From JABSOG01 sp965277695 (GTDB lineage Bacteria; Pseudomonadota; Gammaproteobacteria; Enterobacterales; Alteromonadaceae): a stretch of DNA of 64,000 bases. The DNA lies in contig CBDIDQ010000131.1 of the NCBI GenBank assembly GCA_965277695.1, positions 121,308-185,307 of the forward strand, read 5' to 3'. This document shows positions 47,667 through 56,704 of the stretch, in pieces; position 1 is the stretch's first letter; every line of letters starts with the position of its first letter. The position numbers and the translations under genes are program-made. The notes beneath the pieces are model-generated. The model searched no databases. It saw nothing but the letters and a program-made list of their open reading frames with translations, and had not been told where the DNA came from.

Positions 47667-47705
47667 TTTAGTTTAAGTGTTTAGTTTAAGTGTTTGATTT
47701 AAGTT
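47667..47705. repeat. three tandem 13-bp repeats in the operon leader
   Basis: TTTAGTTTAAGTG occurs twice exactly and once as TTTGATTTAAGTT, without spacing, between the proposed promoter and the first gene of the eight-gene operon. It may bind a regulator or shape the leader RNA. Confidence 0.85.
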
Positions 47706-47735
47706 ACGTTCCATTGAGCTAGTACAAGCAGCTAT

Positions 47736-47751
47736 AACAAAAACCATACCA
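47736..47751 (-). promoter_or_regulatory. candidate sigma-54 promoter of the eight-gene operon
   Basis: On the minus strand TGGTATGGTTTTTGTT fits the -24/-12 layout TGGYAYR-N4-TTGYW; the -24 GG is present, while the -12 GC is GT, a deviation. It lies about 90 bp before the first ATG. The presence of a sigma-54 activator inside the operon supports it; no transcript data exist. Confidence 0.45.
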
Positions 47752-47817
47752 ACTATTTAAATACTTATTTATCAATGGATTAGTGTCATTTACAAATATT
47801 AAACAGCCACTAACCAT

Positions 47818-47848
47818 AAGATTATTTATACCAAATTAAGATTATTTA
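47818..47848. promoter_or_regulatory. paired direct repeats, possible activator-binding site
   Basis: AAGATTATTTA occurs twice, 20 bp apart centre to centre (two helical turns), 67-112 bp upstream of the sigma-54-like promoter, the usual position of an enhancer site for such activators. Binding by the RtcR-like protein is inferred. Confidence 0.4.
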
Positions 47849-48255
47849 GGGTTTACACCATAGGGTGCTGTCTCAATCTTATTTGGAACAAAAGGAACCG
47901 CACTGTAACAGAAAAATGTCGATATGACATTCCTTTTTTCATGCCGGGCAGGAGATTTATGTTGACCTGTATAAAGAACAGTCAATTTTGGTGGAAATAA
48001 GCGGTGTACAACAAAATGCATCGGGCTAATGGGGATAGTTTAATCGGGATGGCAAGTCAAGCATTAAGTGAAATAGCCATTAATCGTAGACAAAAACAAT
48101 AGCTATATCGCACTAAAAAAGAAATCGGCAGTACTAAATTACGCACTGCCGAAAAGCGGTAATAGAAGTATAACGGAGTACTTTTCTACCAAAGATCCTT
48201 AGCTAAATCACTGCTACCAGCACCACATTTAGCTCGGATATTGTCTCGTTTTAAA
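47849..48255. other. intergenic region
   Basis: No gene with a start is seen. One short open plus-strand stretch near 47935-48030 (HSFFHAGQEIYVDLYK, ending NASG and a stop) reads like the C-terminal remnant of an unknown protein. The lipoprotein gene on the minus strand ends at 48256. Confidence 0.35.
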
Positions 48256-49533
48256 TTAGCTGTTTTTGCGGGAATATCTTTCTGTAACGCTAATAAAACA
48301 AAATCCACTTGACTCGTTAATAAAAAAACGGTCTTTTTTATCATTTTCCAACTCCGTTTTAATGGCTTCGCATAAAATTGTTGCAAGCTGTTTTTGAGCA
48401 GTACTTTTAACAACAGCATCCTCTACCTTCAATTGGCCAATACTGCCCTTAGCTTTGGTGAAATGTTTTAATTGAGCGATAGAGCCACCGAGACTGGTTA
48501 ATTTACTAGTAAGTTCCTCGATATTTTGATCAGTGATATCCTGGTTTTTCTGTAAAAACTCAGAGAAAAGTTGTCCAGCATCCTGATCTGTCGCATCTTC
48601 ACCCGATGAAACCCGAATAGTAAACCAGGTTCTTTTACGATACGTTTTCTTTTTACTCCCGGTTCCAGTTACATCTTCAACCAATAATCCGGTAGCGGGA
48701 TCCAGTGTAACCTCTTCTCCCCAGTCAAAATCTACACTACGATTTTCCTGCCGTACAAAAGCATAGGTACCTGTAGTTAACGGCAAATGATATTCATCTT
48801 TTTCTCTAGCTAGTTTGTAGCTATCAAATTCAAGTAGATACCTTAATTCCAGATCATCCTTATCACCACTTAATAATGAGCCACCCAACGCGTTAAGTAT
48901 TTCTAGGCTACCGGAAGAAGGAGGGTAGGCTTGACCACCAATCGTGGCAAGTGTTTGCATAATCGCCTGCATATTGGAATTTTCATTATTATCCAATTCC
49001 AGAATATTAAATTCGAGGTTAAAAGGTTTTCCACTATATGTTATAGGACCATAAATAGGCAAGTTAGCAAAATTCAGCAACTGCCCCGACTCTGCAACAT
49101 CCTGACTATAAAAAATCAATCGACCATCTTTTTTAATATCACTGTAATTAAATGAGAGCGAATTGCCTTTTTTACGTTCAAATGCTTTGGCGACAATCGC
49201 AATTTCTCCTGTTGCGGTTTGTGCATCGTACCAGTAACCATTTCCGCCATTATCACATTTAGGGCTATTATTGGCCGTTTTAACCCATTCCGTTAAACTG
49301 AATTCCGTAAAATCACAGATATGTGCTCGAAGCAGCTTTATAGTCACTGTTTCGCCAGGTTTTATCGGTTTAACAACTTCACTTCCTTTAAAAAACATAC
49401 CAGCAAGAGACTTGTTACTGCCAATCATAGCTCGGTAATCACTTGCTCCCTCATTAGTGCTTGTCCCCGAACATCCAACAATAAAAGTAACCCCCAGTAT
49501 CGCGCCCCACTGTCTCACTTTAAAATTTGCCAT
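48256..49533 (-). CDS. lipoprotein of unknown function
   Basis: 425 residues with a lipobox (GVTFIVGCSG), so it should be lipidated at C21 and anchored to a membrane facing the periplasm or the surface. The mature part is rich in beta-strand patterns with two cysteine pairs possible (HICDF/SPKCDN and ILCEAI/GFCFIS). No family recognised. GAGGAA lies 9 bases before the ATG. The gene is on the same strand as, and ahead of, the eight-gene operon but about 600 bp away, so it is probably a separate unit. A different frame remains open to 48186, so a late frameshift at the C-terminus cannot be excluded. Confidence 0.8.
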   Translation of the reverse strand: MANFKVRQWGAILGVTFIVGCSGTSTNEGASDYRAMIGSNKSLAGMFFKGSEVVKPIKPGETVTIKLLRAHICDFTEFSLTEWVKTANNSPKCDNGGNGYWYDAQTATGEIAIVAKAFERKKGNSLSFNYSDIKKDGRLIFYSQDVAESGQLLNFANLPIYGPITYSGKPFNLEFNILELDNNENSNMQAIMQTLATIGGQAYPPSSGSLEILNALGGSLLSGDKDDLELRYLLEFDSYKLAREKDEYHLPLTTGTYAFVRQENRSVDFDWGEEVTLDPATGLLVEDVTGTGSKKKTYRKRTWFTIRVSSGEDATDQDAGQLFSEFLQKNQDITDQNIEELTSKLTSLGGSIAQLKHFTKAKGSIGQLKVEDAVVKSTAQKQLATILCEAIKTELENDKKDRFFINESSGFCFISVTERYSRKNS

Positions 49534-49656
49534 GATGAAATTCCTCTAAATAGGGCTACTTACCTCCACAACAAACTCATCGGCCCTAATTCAATATAGC
49601 AACGGTCCTAAAAAAAGCATGATATAAAATGAAATTTATTCGCCTGCTAGCCAACC

Positions 49657-50331
49657 TCAATCTGGCAAATATTTAAATTGAATTTTTTGCGCCGCCGTGT
49701 AACACACCAGCTTTAACATTATCGCGTAGATAATGGTTAAAATGGATACCGCAAAAGCCTGACCAATGACAGTTGAAAATTCAGCCGCTTTAATATTCGC
49801 GCCCATTGATACCCAGCCGATCAGGGTCATCACAACCGCCAAATACATGCCGCTGGTACCAGTCACGGTTAAAAAGTGACAGGCACTTTTAGCCGTTTGC
49901 CGATCAACTTCCAGCTGATCAACAAAAGCCAATCGTATACTGTTTTTATAAGCATCAACCGAACTGGCCGCAATACCAAAAGCAATCGCCGGTGGTACGA
50001 CAATAAGCAAAGAAGGTATATCCCAATAGAATCCTAGCGCCCCACCCAACAACATCGCGCCCAAAGTCATAACAATCAAAATAATAATACTCACTATAAA
50101 GGCCATAAAGCCCCCCTTTTCTTTGTATAAATAAAACAAAGCAGTATCGACACTTTGTCGCCAAAACCAAATTTGTGCCAACAACTTACCATCGCTATTA
50201 CTGTGCAATTGCTCAAACTGTTCAAATAAATCACCAATCAATTGATCACGAATTTTGGCAGGTAAGCACCAATGCAACAGCTTTTCAGCAATCTTGGGCG
50301 GCACTGCTCGTCGTTCATTATGCTCAGACAT
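49657..50331 (-). CDS. membrane protein with permease-prefix-type N-terminus
   Basis: 224 residues. The N-terminal 65 (PPKIAEKLLHWCLPAKIRDQLIGDLFEQFE) resemble the permease prefix domain found in front of some MacB-like permeases and in small PadR-linked membrane proteins; four hydrophobic segments follow (about 75-215). It is 7 bp downstream of a PadR regulator gene, the usual partner of such prefix proteins, and probably under its control. Transport or signalling role unknown. Confidence 0.78.
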   Translation of the reverse strand: MSEHNERRAVPPKIAEKLLHWCLPAKIRDQLIGDLFEQFEQLHSNSDGKLLAQIWFWRQSVDTALFYLYKEKGGFMAFIVSIIILIVMTLGAMLLGGALGFYWDIPSLLIVVPPAIAFGIAASSVDAYKNSIRLAFVDQLEVDRQTAKSACHFLTVTGTSGMYLAVVMTLIGWVSMGANIKAAEFSTVIGQAFAVSILTIIYAIMLKLVCYTAAQKIQFKYLPD

Positions 50332-50338
50332 ATATTTA

Positions 50339-50665
50339 TTAAGCCCTTAGTGATACATCTTGCCACATGGTATCGATAGCATGACGCGTACGCCTTAACG
50401 CCGCTTTGCCTTTGGCGCTCACCTCAAAATAACGCTTAGCCCGCCCGCCTCGCTCTGGCGTCGATTCGCCCAAAAACGATTGCACCAAACCCTTACCTTC
50501 CAACCTTTCCAAAGTTGCATACATCGCGCCTATCGACACCTCCCGCTCAATCACTTCTTTCAGCAACTGGCGAATTTTTGCGCCGTAAGCCTCTTTATCC
50601 AGTCGGATCAGCGCCAGCAACAACATATGCTCAAACTCACCTAAGTATTTTTCTTTATCTGCCAC
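50339..50665 (-). CDS. PadR-family transcriptional regulator
   Basis: 108 residues from a GTG at 50665, preceded by GGAGG with 6-base spacing; an upstream ATG would add 18 unlike residues. It shows the PadR winged helix: YLGEFEHMLLLALIRL, YGAKIRQLL, then GAMYATLERLEGKGLV and the wing GGRAKRYFEVSAKGKAAL. PadR proteins repress small operons or respond to phenolics and drugs. It is the first gene of a two-gene operon with the membrane protein and likely self-regulates. Confidence 0.9.
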   Translation of the reverse strand: MADKEKYLGEFEHMLLLALIRLDKEAYGAKIRQLLKEVIEREVSIGAMYATLERLEGKGLVQSFLGESTPERGGRAKRYFEVSAKGKAALRRTRHAIDTMWQDVSLRA

Positions 50666-50802
50666 GTCTTGCCTCCATCCATTTATTCTATAATGTAGTA
50701 GATATAAAACGAAAGGCAAGTAATTTATTCTATTTTGTAGATTAAATAATTTAGGGTAGAGGTGTGGTTATTGGTAGCTCGTGGATTTATCCACGCAAAA
50801 AC

Positions 50803-50830
50803 AAAAACCCGGCTATATGCCGGGCTTTTT
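50803..50830. terminator. intrinsic terminator
   Basis: AAAAACCCGGC-TATAT-GCCGGGCTTTTT, a 7-bp GC stem with A and T flanks, just past the 3' end of the minus-strand DUF3718-like gene. Confidence 0.88.
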
Positions 50831-50877
50831 AGTTTCAAAATCACGATGGTCCGACACTTCGGTCGGTGCTCGTTACA

Positions 50878-51225
50878 CTAGTCAATAAAAACCTGATATT
50901 TTTCACCGTTATAGGCTAAATCCTGAATTTGAACACGGCTTTTTTGCAGTATCGCAGCAGTGCGGTTGGCATTGTGAGTCACCGCAAAAGCATGAACATT
51001 TTCACTATTACAAACCAATTTTTGATTGATAGTATAGACGTCCAAATTAGCGTCTTTTAGCGATTGTTTTAATTGGAAAACACTATCGGATTTCACCGAC
51101 TTGCAAACATTAACCAGTGCAGCCTCAACACGCTTGCCGATCATACCCTCGGCAGCAACAGTTAAACTCATGGATACGGTTAGGGCTAATCCTGTAACAG
51201 CAGTTATTGCAACAAATTTTTTCAT
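50878..51225 (-). CDS. small exported DUF3718-like protein
   Basis: 115 residues from the ATG at 51225 (AGGAAG upstream). A signal peptide (VTGLALTVSMSLTVAA) precedes a short domain with two cysteines, ALVNVCKSVKSD and NQKLVCNSENVHAF, and an alanine-rich helix (HNANRTAAILQKS), matching DUF3718 proteins of Shewanella and relatives. Function unknown. Monocistronic. Confidence 0.82.
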   Translation of the reverse strand: MKKFVAITAVTGLALTVSMSLTVAAEGMIGKRVEAALVNVCKSVKSDSVFQLKQSLKDANLDVYTINQKLVCNSENVHAFAVTHNANRTAAILQKSRVQIQDLAYNGEKYQVFID

Positions 51226-51472
51226 GATCTTCTTCCTCATCAGACATACTCAAAGTAGGCTCAAAATAAACTCAAATGGCGCTCAACGGCTTAGTCGATC
51301 ATGATGGCAAGCAGGTCGGCTAAGACTTCTTTAGGTTTAGAACAAAAAAATGACTAATGTTTGAGCGAACGTAAGCAGAGGTTTCGATTTGTGACTGTCA
51401 GCGGATTATAGTGAGAAGTATTACATTTGGACAAACTTGCTCATAGAATAAACAAGATTAATACTGGAGGAA

Positions 51473-51769
51473 TTATTGATTTTGCAGGTGTTCTACTTTG
51501 ACATTCAATATGCCGATAGATTTTTCATTGTTCGAGATGCGACTTGAAATCTGGATCATATCATCTTTAGTGGCCATTTTAGATTCTATTTTAGCTAGCG
51601 TAACAATCATTTGGTCTTGCTTGGCTTCAACTTTCTCAAAACGACCATCCACCACTGCGACCCGGCTAGTCCAAGTCCATGCACACACTGCAACAAATAA
51701 GCTAAATACCATCGCAGCAATAGTTTCAAAGCTTATAAACTGTCTGGCGGTTACTGTTGATTCTGTCAT
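51473..51769 (-). CDS. small membrane-anchored coiled-coil protein
   Basis: 98 residues from the chosen ATG at 51769 (MTESTVTARQF). One hydrophobic segment (IAAMVFSLFVAVCAWTW) is followed by a coiled coil (DGRFEKVEAKQDQMIVTLAK ... NEKSIGILNVKVEHL). The start is uncertain because no strong ribosome site is present; the frame is open to 51889. Small proteins of this type occur in phage and chromosomal contexts; function unknown. Confidence 0.6.
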   Translation of the reverse strand: MTESTVTARQFISFETIAAMVFSLFVAVCAWTWTSRVAVVDGRFEKVEAKQDQMIVTLAKIESKMATKDDMIQISSRISNNEKSIGILNVKVEHLQNQ

Positions 51770-51912
51770 AAATACATCGCTGAGCGCTGATATAGCATAA
51801 GTAATGCTTGTCAGTATAAGCGGTGATAATTTCTGCAGCAAGCGATTTCTCTTTACGGTACCGCATGGGTAACAACACACATCAACCAAAATAACGGTTA
51901 ACCACGAAGTTA

Positions 51913-51938
51913 AAAGCCCGACTATAAAAGCCGGGCTT
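51913..51938. terminator. probable terminator of the secreted nuclease gene
   Basis: AAAGCCCG-ACTATAAAAGC-CGGGCTT forms a 7-bp stem about 45 bp beyond the minus-strand stop of the nuclease gene, followed on that strand by TTTT. Confidence 0.7.
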
Positions 51939-51981
51939 GTTATTACACTTCGATTGGTGCTTTGCTATTAAAACAGCGCTA

Positions 51982-54900
51982 TTAGAACTGCAATGACCAG
52001 TTATTCAGCTGACCTACGTCACCCCAATATTGATCTTTAACTTGCAACGTCCAGTTACCCGCAGCGTCGCCAGAAACATCGACAGTATAGGTGGCCTTGA
52101 TGTCTGCCACATTGTCTTTACGTGCATGTTTTTTCAGCACATAAACACTACCATCTGGCGCAATCAATTCGAGCTTGATGTTGCCACGATCGGTATGCGA
52201 GATACCAACGCTAACGGCAACGGTGTTCGCCGCCCCTTCACGGTCTACCACCATATCACTGTATGCCCAGTTATGGTCTGGGATAACAGTGGTAGTGGTA
52301 TTCTCAAAGTACGACGGAATTTCAACAGTAATGGTTTGCGTCGTCTGTGCCGTAGCACCGTCTTCATCAGTAACAGTTAAAGTCACGTCATAGTCACCGT
52401 AAACGCCAAATCCATAAGCTGGGTTAACGCCTGTGGCACTGTTACCGTCACCGAAGCGCCAGCTGTAAGCGGTGATCATGCCATCAACATCACTGCTTTG
52501 GCTAGCATCAAACTGACACTTAACCCCGTGACAAGTTGCGCTAAACGCAGCAACTGGCGGTAAGTTTGGCTCACCCAATGTTTGACCATTATTCACCGCA
52601 CCGGTGGTGTTCGCAGCCACTGACTGCCAAGTAAAGTCACTGTATTGCGTCCCTTCACCAGCTAATTGCAATGAATAACCCAATGGTGTTGATGATGATT
52701 CTCTCACACCTACATCCGTTGAACTCATGCCCGCAGCAACACCATTTGTAGCTGTCACTGTGCCTTCATAACTGAGGAATTGAACGATGTTACCCGCATT
52801 GCTCACCAAGGCAAAACCATCTGGTGAACCATTCTGTAAACCGCTAATCGCAAAGTTCAGGGTACCAAAACCACCTTGCTGATCGGTGATCACACCAGAC
52901 AATTCAACGGTTTTATAAGTTGTACCATTAGAGCCGTTATAGGCGACCAATGTCCAACCGCTTAAGTCAGTACCAGCGGCACCGGCAATTTCAACGCCTT
53001 CTTCACGGTCAGTGCTAGCATTGTCATAATGGAACTCGTTAACCCAAGGTTGATCAGACAAATCAGCAACTGTGATCATCGTCGCCAAACTGTCAGTGGC
53101 ACCGCCATCATCAGTGATCGTCAAAACAACGTTGTAGCTGCCTTCAAGCGCATAAGCGTTGGTCGGATTGACGCCAGTGGCCGTATTACCGTCACCAAAG
53201 TCCCAGCTATAACTGACGATTGTGCCATCAGCATCTTCGCTGTCACCCGCGTTGAAAGTACAGGTTAAGGCGTTACAGTTACGGCTAAATGCCGCTGTAG
53301 GCGCTTCATTTGCTGGTGGCTCAGTGGTTCCACCAAAACTTTGACCATTATTTAGTGTGGCAAAAGTACTGGTCGCTGCCGCTTGCCAGCTAAAGTCACT
53401 GTAATTGCTGCCAGTACCAGATAATTGTAATGAGTAACCCGCTGGAGTTGAACTGGTTTCTGCAACCAGAATATCAACAGATGTTTGGCCGTTAGCCGGA
53501 CCATTGGTCGCGATGAAAGCACCTTCATAGCTAAGGAATTGCACCACAACACCGTTGTTGTCTACTAAAGCGATGCCATCAGGACCACCATTTTGCAAAC
53601 TCGTCGCAGCAAAACTGAGTGTGCCCATGCCGCCATTTTGGTCAGCAATCACACCTGACAATGCCACTGTCTTATAGCTTGCGCCGCCGTTACCGTTGTA
53701 AGCAACCAGGCTCCAACCAGTCAAATCAGTGCCTGCTGAACCAGCAATCTCTACCGCTTCGCCGCTATCTGTGCTGGCGTTGTCATAATGTAATTCGTTG
53801 ATCCACACACTGGCATCACCTACTGGTGGTGGCGGTGGTGTGCTACCGACATCAGTGGTTGCGCTGGCCTCAGGGCTGGCAGCAGACTGGTTGAATGAGG
53901 TATCAATCGCTTTAATCACATAAAAATACGTGGTGTCATCAGCAACGTTGGTATCAATAAAGCTGCTGCCTGTTACCACACTGGCATTCACTTTACTATT
54001 CGCCAAACCGTTGGTCACACCACGATAGATGTTATAACCCGCCAAATCGCTTTCGCTGTTAGTCGCCCAAGTCAGTGTTACTTTGCCGTCGCCACCTGCT
54101 GCACTTAAACCGCCTGGTGCTGCTGGTGCAACAGTATCACCGCCACCACTACACACGTTTTCAAAAACACAGGCAACGTACTCAGGATGATCAACAAACG
54201 GGTTACGATTGCCTTGGAACAAATAAACCGTATCGTTATGACGTCGTTCGAAGTCGTCAACCGGATCTTCTTTGTGCCATTGTAACAACACCGATTTAAG
54301 CCCCATATAAGCCACACCGATGTTACTGCCCTGATTAGATGAATCAATCAAAGCGCGATCGTCAGTCAAAATCAAATCTGGCTCAGACACCCCCGTCACT
54401 GAGTGTGTGCCACCTTCATAGCGCACGGCCATATACATCAAGGCACGAGCAGTATCGCCTTTACGGCCTGACCATGTTTGCCAGCTGCCGTCAGAGAATG
54501 AGCCACCAGTCCAGTTAGACTCCCCTGCCCCACCGCCACGGCTATCGTTTAATAAGGTGACTTTTTCAGCGCAACCCGAGGTACAGTTGGCATAGGGTTT
54601 GTTGCTACGGCTGCTGTTATAAGAACTATCAGATAAAAACAGGTGATGAGTATCGGTGTAAGGATAGTTATCGCTACCATCACTAGGAAACCCATAAGAT
54701 TTAGGCCAGGTGTGCTCGCGATTATAAAAGTTGTTGCCGCCGCCTACTTTGGCGTAGCTGGCATTTTTATAAATATCGATGATATTGGCAGGATTTGCCG
54801 GATCTTCATCGGCCGATTCAAGGATATCCCAAGTATCAGTAGAGCTGGAGGTATAAGGAAAACGTTGGTGATCATCAATTGTTTCGTGCAACGCGTTACG

Positions 54901-55047
54901 TAATGCCGCCGGATTTGAAGTATTGGCATCATCATAATAGCCAGCGGGGATCTCCGCATAAGCGGCCGGTAAAGCACTTAATAAACAAAGTAATGTTGAA
55001 CCGCGTACGATACGGCCTGGCTTCTTACAAAAAGGGTCGATTTTCAT
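51982..55047 (-). CDS. large secreted endonuclease I with LTD, PKD and P domains
   Basis: About 1,021 residues from the ATG at 55047. Signal peptide (LLCLLSALPAAYA), then an endonuclease I (EndA/NucM) domain with NREHTWPKSYGF and the DTHHLFLSD metal site (about 110-150), a fibronectin III domain (about 310-400), a lamin-tail domain (WINELHYDNASTDSGE), a PKD domain (DGTIVSYSWDFGDGNTATG), a second near-copy of the lamin-tail plus PKD pair, and a C-terminal proprotein-convertase P domain (IPDHNWAYSDM ... GNWTLQVKD). Such enzymes degrade extracellular DNA for nutrients or release from traps; the repeats likely bind surfaces. The start is uncertain by 13 residues. Monocistronic, with a terminator. 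Confidence 0.9.
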   Translation of the reverse strand: MKIDPFCKKPGRIVRGSTLLCLLSALPAAYAEIPAGYYDDANTSNPAALRNALHETIDDHQRFPYTSSSTDTWDILESADEDPANPANIIDIYKNASYAKVGGGNNFYNREHTWPKSYGFPSDGSDNYPYTDTHHLFLSDSSYNSSRSNKPYANCTSGCAEKVTLLNDSRGGGAGESNWTGGSFSDGSWQTWSGRKGDTARALMYMAVRYEGGTHSVTGVSEPDLILTDDRALIDSSNQGSNIGVAYMGLKSVLLQWHKEDPVDDFERRHNDTVYLFQGNRNPFVDHPEYVACVFENVCSGGGDTVAPAAPGGLSAAGGDGKVTLTWATNSESDLAGYNIYRGVTNGLANSKVNASVVTGSSFIDTNVADDTTYFYVIKAIDTSFNQSAASPEASATTDVGSTPPPPPVGDASVWINELHYDNASTDSGEAVEIAGSAGTDLTGWSLVAYNGNGGASYKTVALSGVIADQNGGMGTLSFAATSLQNGGPDGIALVDNNGVVVQFLSYEGAFIATNGPANGQTSVDILVAETSSTPAGYSLQLSGTGSNYSDFSWQAAATSTFATLNNGQSFGGTTEPPANEAPTAAFSRNCNALTCTFNAGDSEDADGTIVSYSWDFGDGNTATGVNPTNAYALEGSYNVVLTITDDGGATDSLATMITVADLSDQPWVNEFHYDNASTDREEGVEIAGAAGTDLSGWTLVAYNGSNGTTYKTVELSGVITDQQGGFGTLNFAISGLQNGSPDGFALVSNAGNIVQFLSYEGTVTATNGVAAGMSSTDVGVRESSSTPLGYSLQLAGEGTQYSDFTWQSVAANTTGAVNNGQTLGEPNLPPVAAFSATCHGVKCQFDASQSSDVDGMITAYSWRFGDGNSATGVNPAYGFGVYGDYDVTLTVTDEDGATAQTTQTITVEIPSYFENTTTTVIPDHNWAYSDMVVDREGAANTVAVSVGISHTDRGNIKLELIAPDGSVYVLKKHARKDNVADIKATYTVDVSGDAAGNWTLQVKDQYWGDVGQLNNWSLQF

Positions 55048-55086
55048 CTGAAGTCTCTTTCGGTTTTGTGTTTGGGTTTTGGTCAT

Positions 55087-55476
55087 TAAACATCGCGGCT
55101 GGCGATGCCTTAATCTCCTGTGTTTTCCTTTGTTGTTATTAATGGTGATCGGCTACGACAACGTGGCTAGATAACTTTTTGCTAGTTTTCAGTACCTCGT
55201 CAAAGTGTCGAAAACGCCACAAGGATATAGATTTTTCGTTACAATTTCATTACATTTCTTTGGTTTTAATAAAAAACTGGTGAAAGGGGCAGAAATAATC
55301 AACCAAATATTAGGCGGTACATCGTGTTTTTAAAGGCATTGAGCGTATTTAAGCAATATTAAAATTTTAAACTGACCATTTAGACAGGTTTATGCGTATT
55401 AGTTACACAATTAGGCTAGTAACGTAAAATTAACATCGTTACAGTAAAGCAGTTGCCCCGGAACACCATCCATGGC
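55087..55476. other. intergenic region before the origin repeats
   Basis: No gene is seen. AT-rich, presumably with the promoter of the secreted nuclease gene on the minus strand. The origin repeats begin at 55477. Confidence 0.4.
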
Positions 55477-56144
55477 CGTCATCAATGTGCTTTTTTGCGC
55501 GTAATAAATGGATGCTCAACCATCATTAAAATCAATATTGAAATGATGATGAAGACAAGGGCCGTCATCGATGTGCTTTTTCCCCTGCGATTTTTAGACT
55601 CTCAGAAAAAATGGCTAAAAAAATAGTTAAAAAAATAGCTAAAAAATGCCACATCAGTTCGTTATAGACGCTCTTTTTTACGGCTGATTTGTAGATCCTC
55701 ACCGATAATGCCACGCGACATCAACGGTTTTAGCAGTCGTTATAGATGCTCTTTTGTAAAACCAATAGCCCAATAATGCAGTGACCATTTAATCTTAAAG
55801 CTTGGTTTTAAAGGGTTTGACAAGCAGTGTGGATGAGTACCAATGATGAAGTAGTTCAAGAATGAGTGAAATCTATCGTTATAAATGTGCTTTTTAGGCC
55901 GCATTTCTTGGACTCTCGGCGTATCGCCGCTTATATGATCTCAATCTATCACGTTATAGAAGCTCATTTACGTTGCAGGTTTCGTCATATCGCGAAATAA
56001 TGGTAACAATATCAAGGCTTTCGTTATCAATGTTGGTTTTTAGTGGCAAAGAGTAGACTCTCAACTGCCAACTGAACAATGAATATCCAAAGCCATTAAT
56101 AGCCGTTATGGATGTACTTTTTGACTCCCTGATTTTAGACGCTA
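55477..56144 (+). repeat. 41-bp composite repeats of the origin (left array)
   Basis: Eight copies of the core CGTTATNRATGT/GCT start at 55477, 55563, 55660, 55738, 55877, 55952, 56022 and 56104, most followed by a T-run. In 55563, 55877 and 56022 a second block, (A/G)GACTCTC, begins exactly 33 bases after the core start, and near-matches occur at the same distance in 55477 (GGATGCTC), 55660 (AGATCCTC) and 56104 (AGACGCTA). The repeat is therefore a 41-bp, two-part unit. All are in the same orientation, toward the initiator gene. They are probable copy-control sites for the initiator. Confidence 0.85.
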
Positions 56145-56195
56145 CAATGCGGTCTCTGACAGATAAAACAGCAATGACGATCACCAGCAGTTTAT

Positions 56196-56456
56196 CGTAA
56201 TAGACGCAGATATTACGTTATAGACGCAGGTTTTAAAACAAACTGTGGATATGCTGGGATTAAGCTGTGGATAAGCTGTGAATTGCTCGTTATGGACGCA
56301 AGTTTATTTCGTTATAGAGGTTACTTTTGTCGTTATGGATGTTAGTTTGAAAACGTTGTAGATGTTAGTGATCACGTATTCGATCCGCAGCATAGCGTTA
56401 TAGACGCTTGTATTGTCGTAGTAGATCGTCATTAACTCGTTATAGACGCTCAAACA
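56196..56456 (+). repeat. initiator-binding iterons of the origin (right array)
   Basis: Direct copies of CGTTATRGAYGY start at 56196, 56216, 56288, 56310, 56331, 56354, 56396 and 56438, with a weak copy at 56417. Spacing is 20-23 bp within groups, two helical turns, so proteins would line up on one face of the DNA. The downstream 33-bp arm of the left array is absent. These are probably the main initiator-binding iterons for opening. Confidence 0.88.
56244..56274. promoter_or_regulatory. DnaA boxes
   Basis: TGTGGATAA at 56266-56274 is the exact complement of the consensus box TTATCCACA; TGTGGATAT at 56244-56252 differs by one base. Both lie inside the right iteron array. A further near-match, TGTGGATGA, is at 55828-55836. 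They imply that host DnaA helps the plasmid-type initiator. Confidence 0.85.
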
Positions 56457-56704
56457 ATACTTCTATCTCTTTGTTTTTATTAAACTTTTCAGCAATAACC
56501 AACGCCTAATAATAGAAAGAACAAGTGATCAACAATGATCATATACAGATCTAAACAAACCAAAAAAATAAAAAGATCAGATTATAAAGATCAGCCTAAA
56601 TAATTTGAAAAACGATAAAAATAATGATTGATCTTTTATAAATAAGCGTCTATTTTAAGTGCTTAATTAGATCCTTAAACAATATTTTAAGTTAAGCAAT
56701 AATA
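56457..56704. other. AT-rich, GATC-dense unwinding region of the origin
   Basis: About 250 bp of very AT-rich DNA between the iterons and the initiator gene. Seven GATC sites start at 56527, 56537, 56548, 56575, 56589, 56630 and 56670, the first three 10-11 bp apart in TGATCAACAATGATCATATA. This fits a duplex-unwinding element whose re-initiation is delayed by Dam methylation and SeqA binding, as at Vibrio chromosome II. It also holds the promoter of the initiator gene. Confidence 0.7.

Noticed and set aside
48186..48419. A 77-codon frame overlapping the lipoprotein C-terminus
   Set aside because: Probably a shifted frame; kept only as a note that the lipoprotein end might carry a frameshift.
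55954..56184. A 76-codon minus frame inside the origin repeats
   Set aside because: It overlaps four repeat units and has no ribosome site; the DNA is better explained as regulatory.
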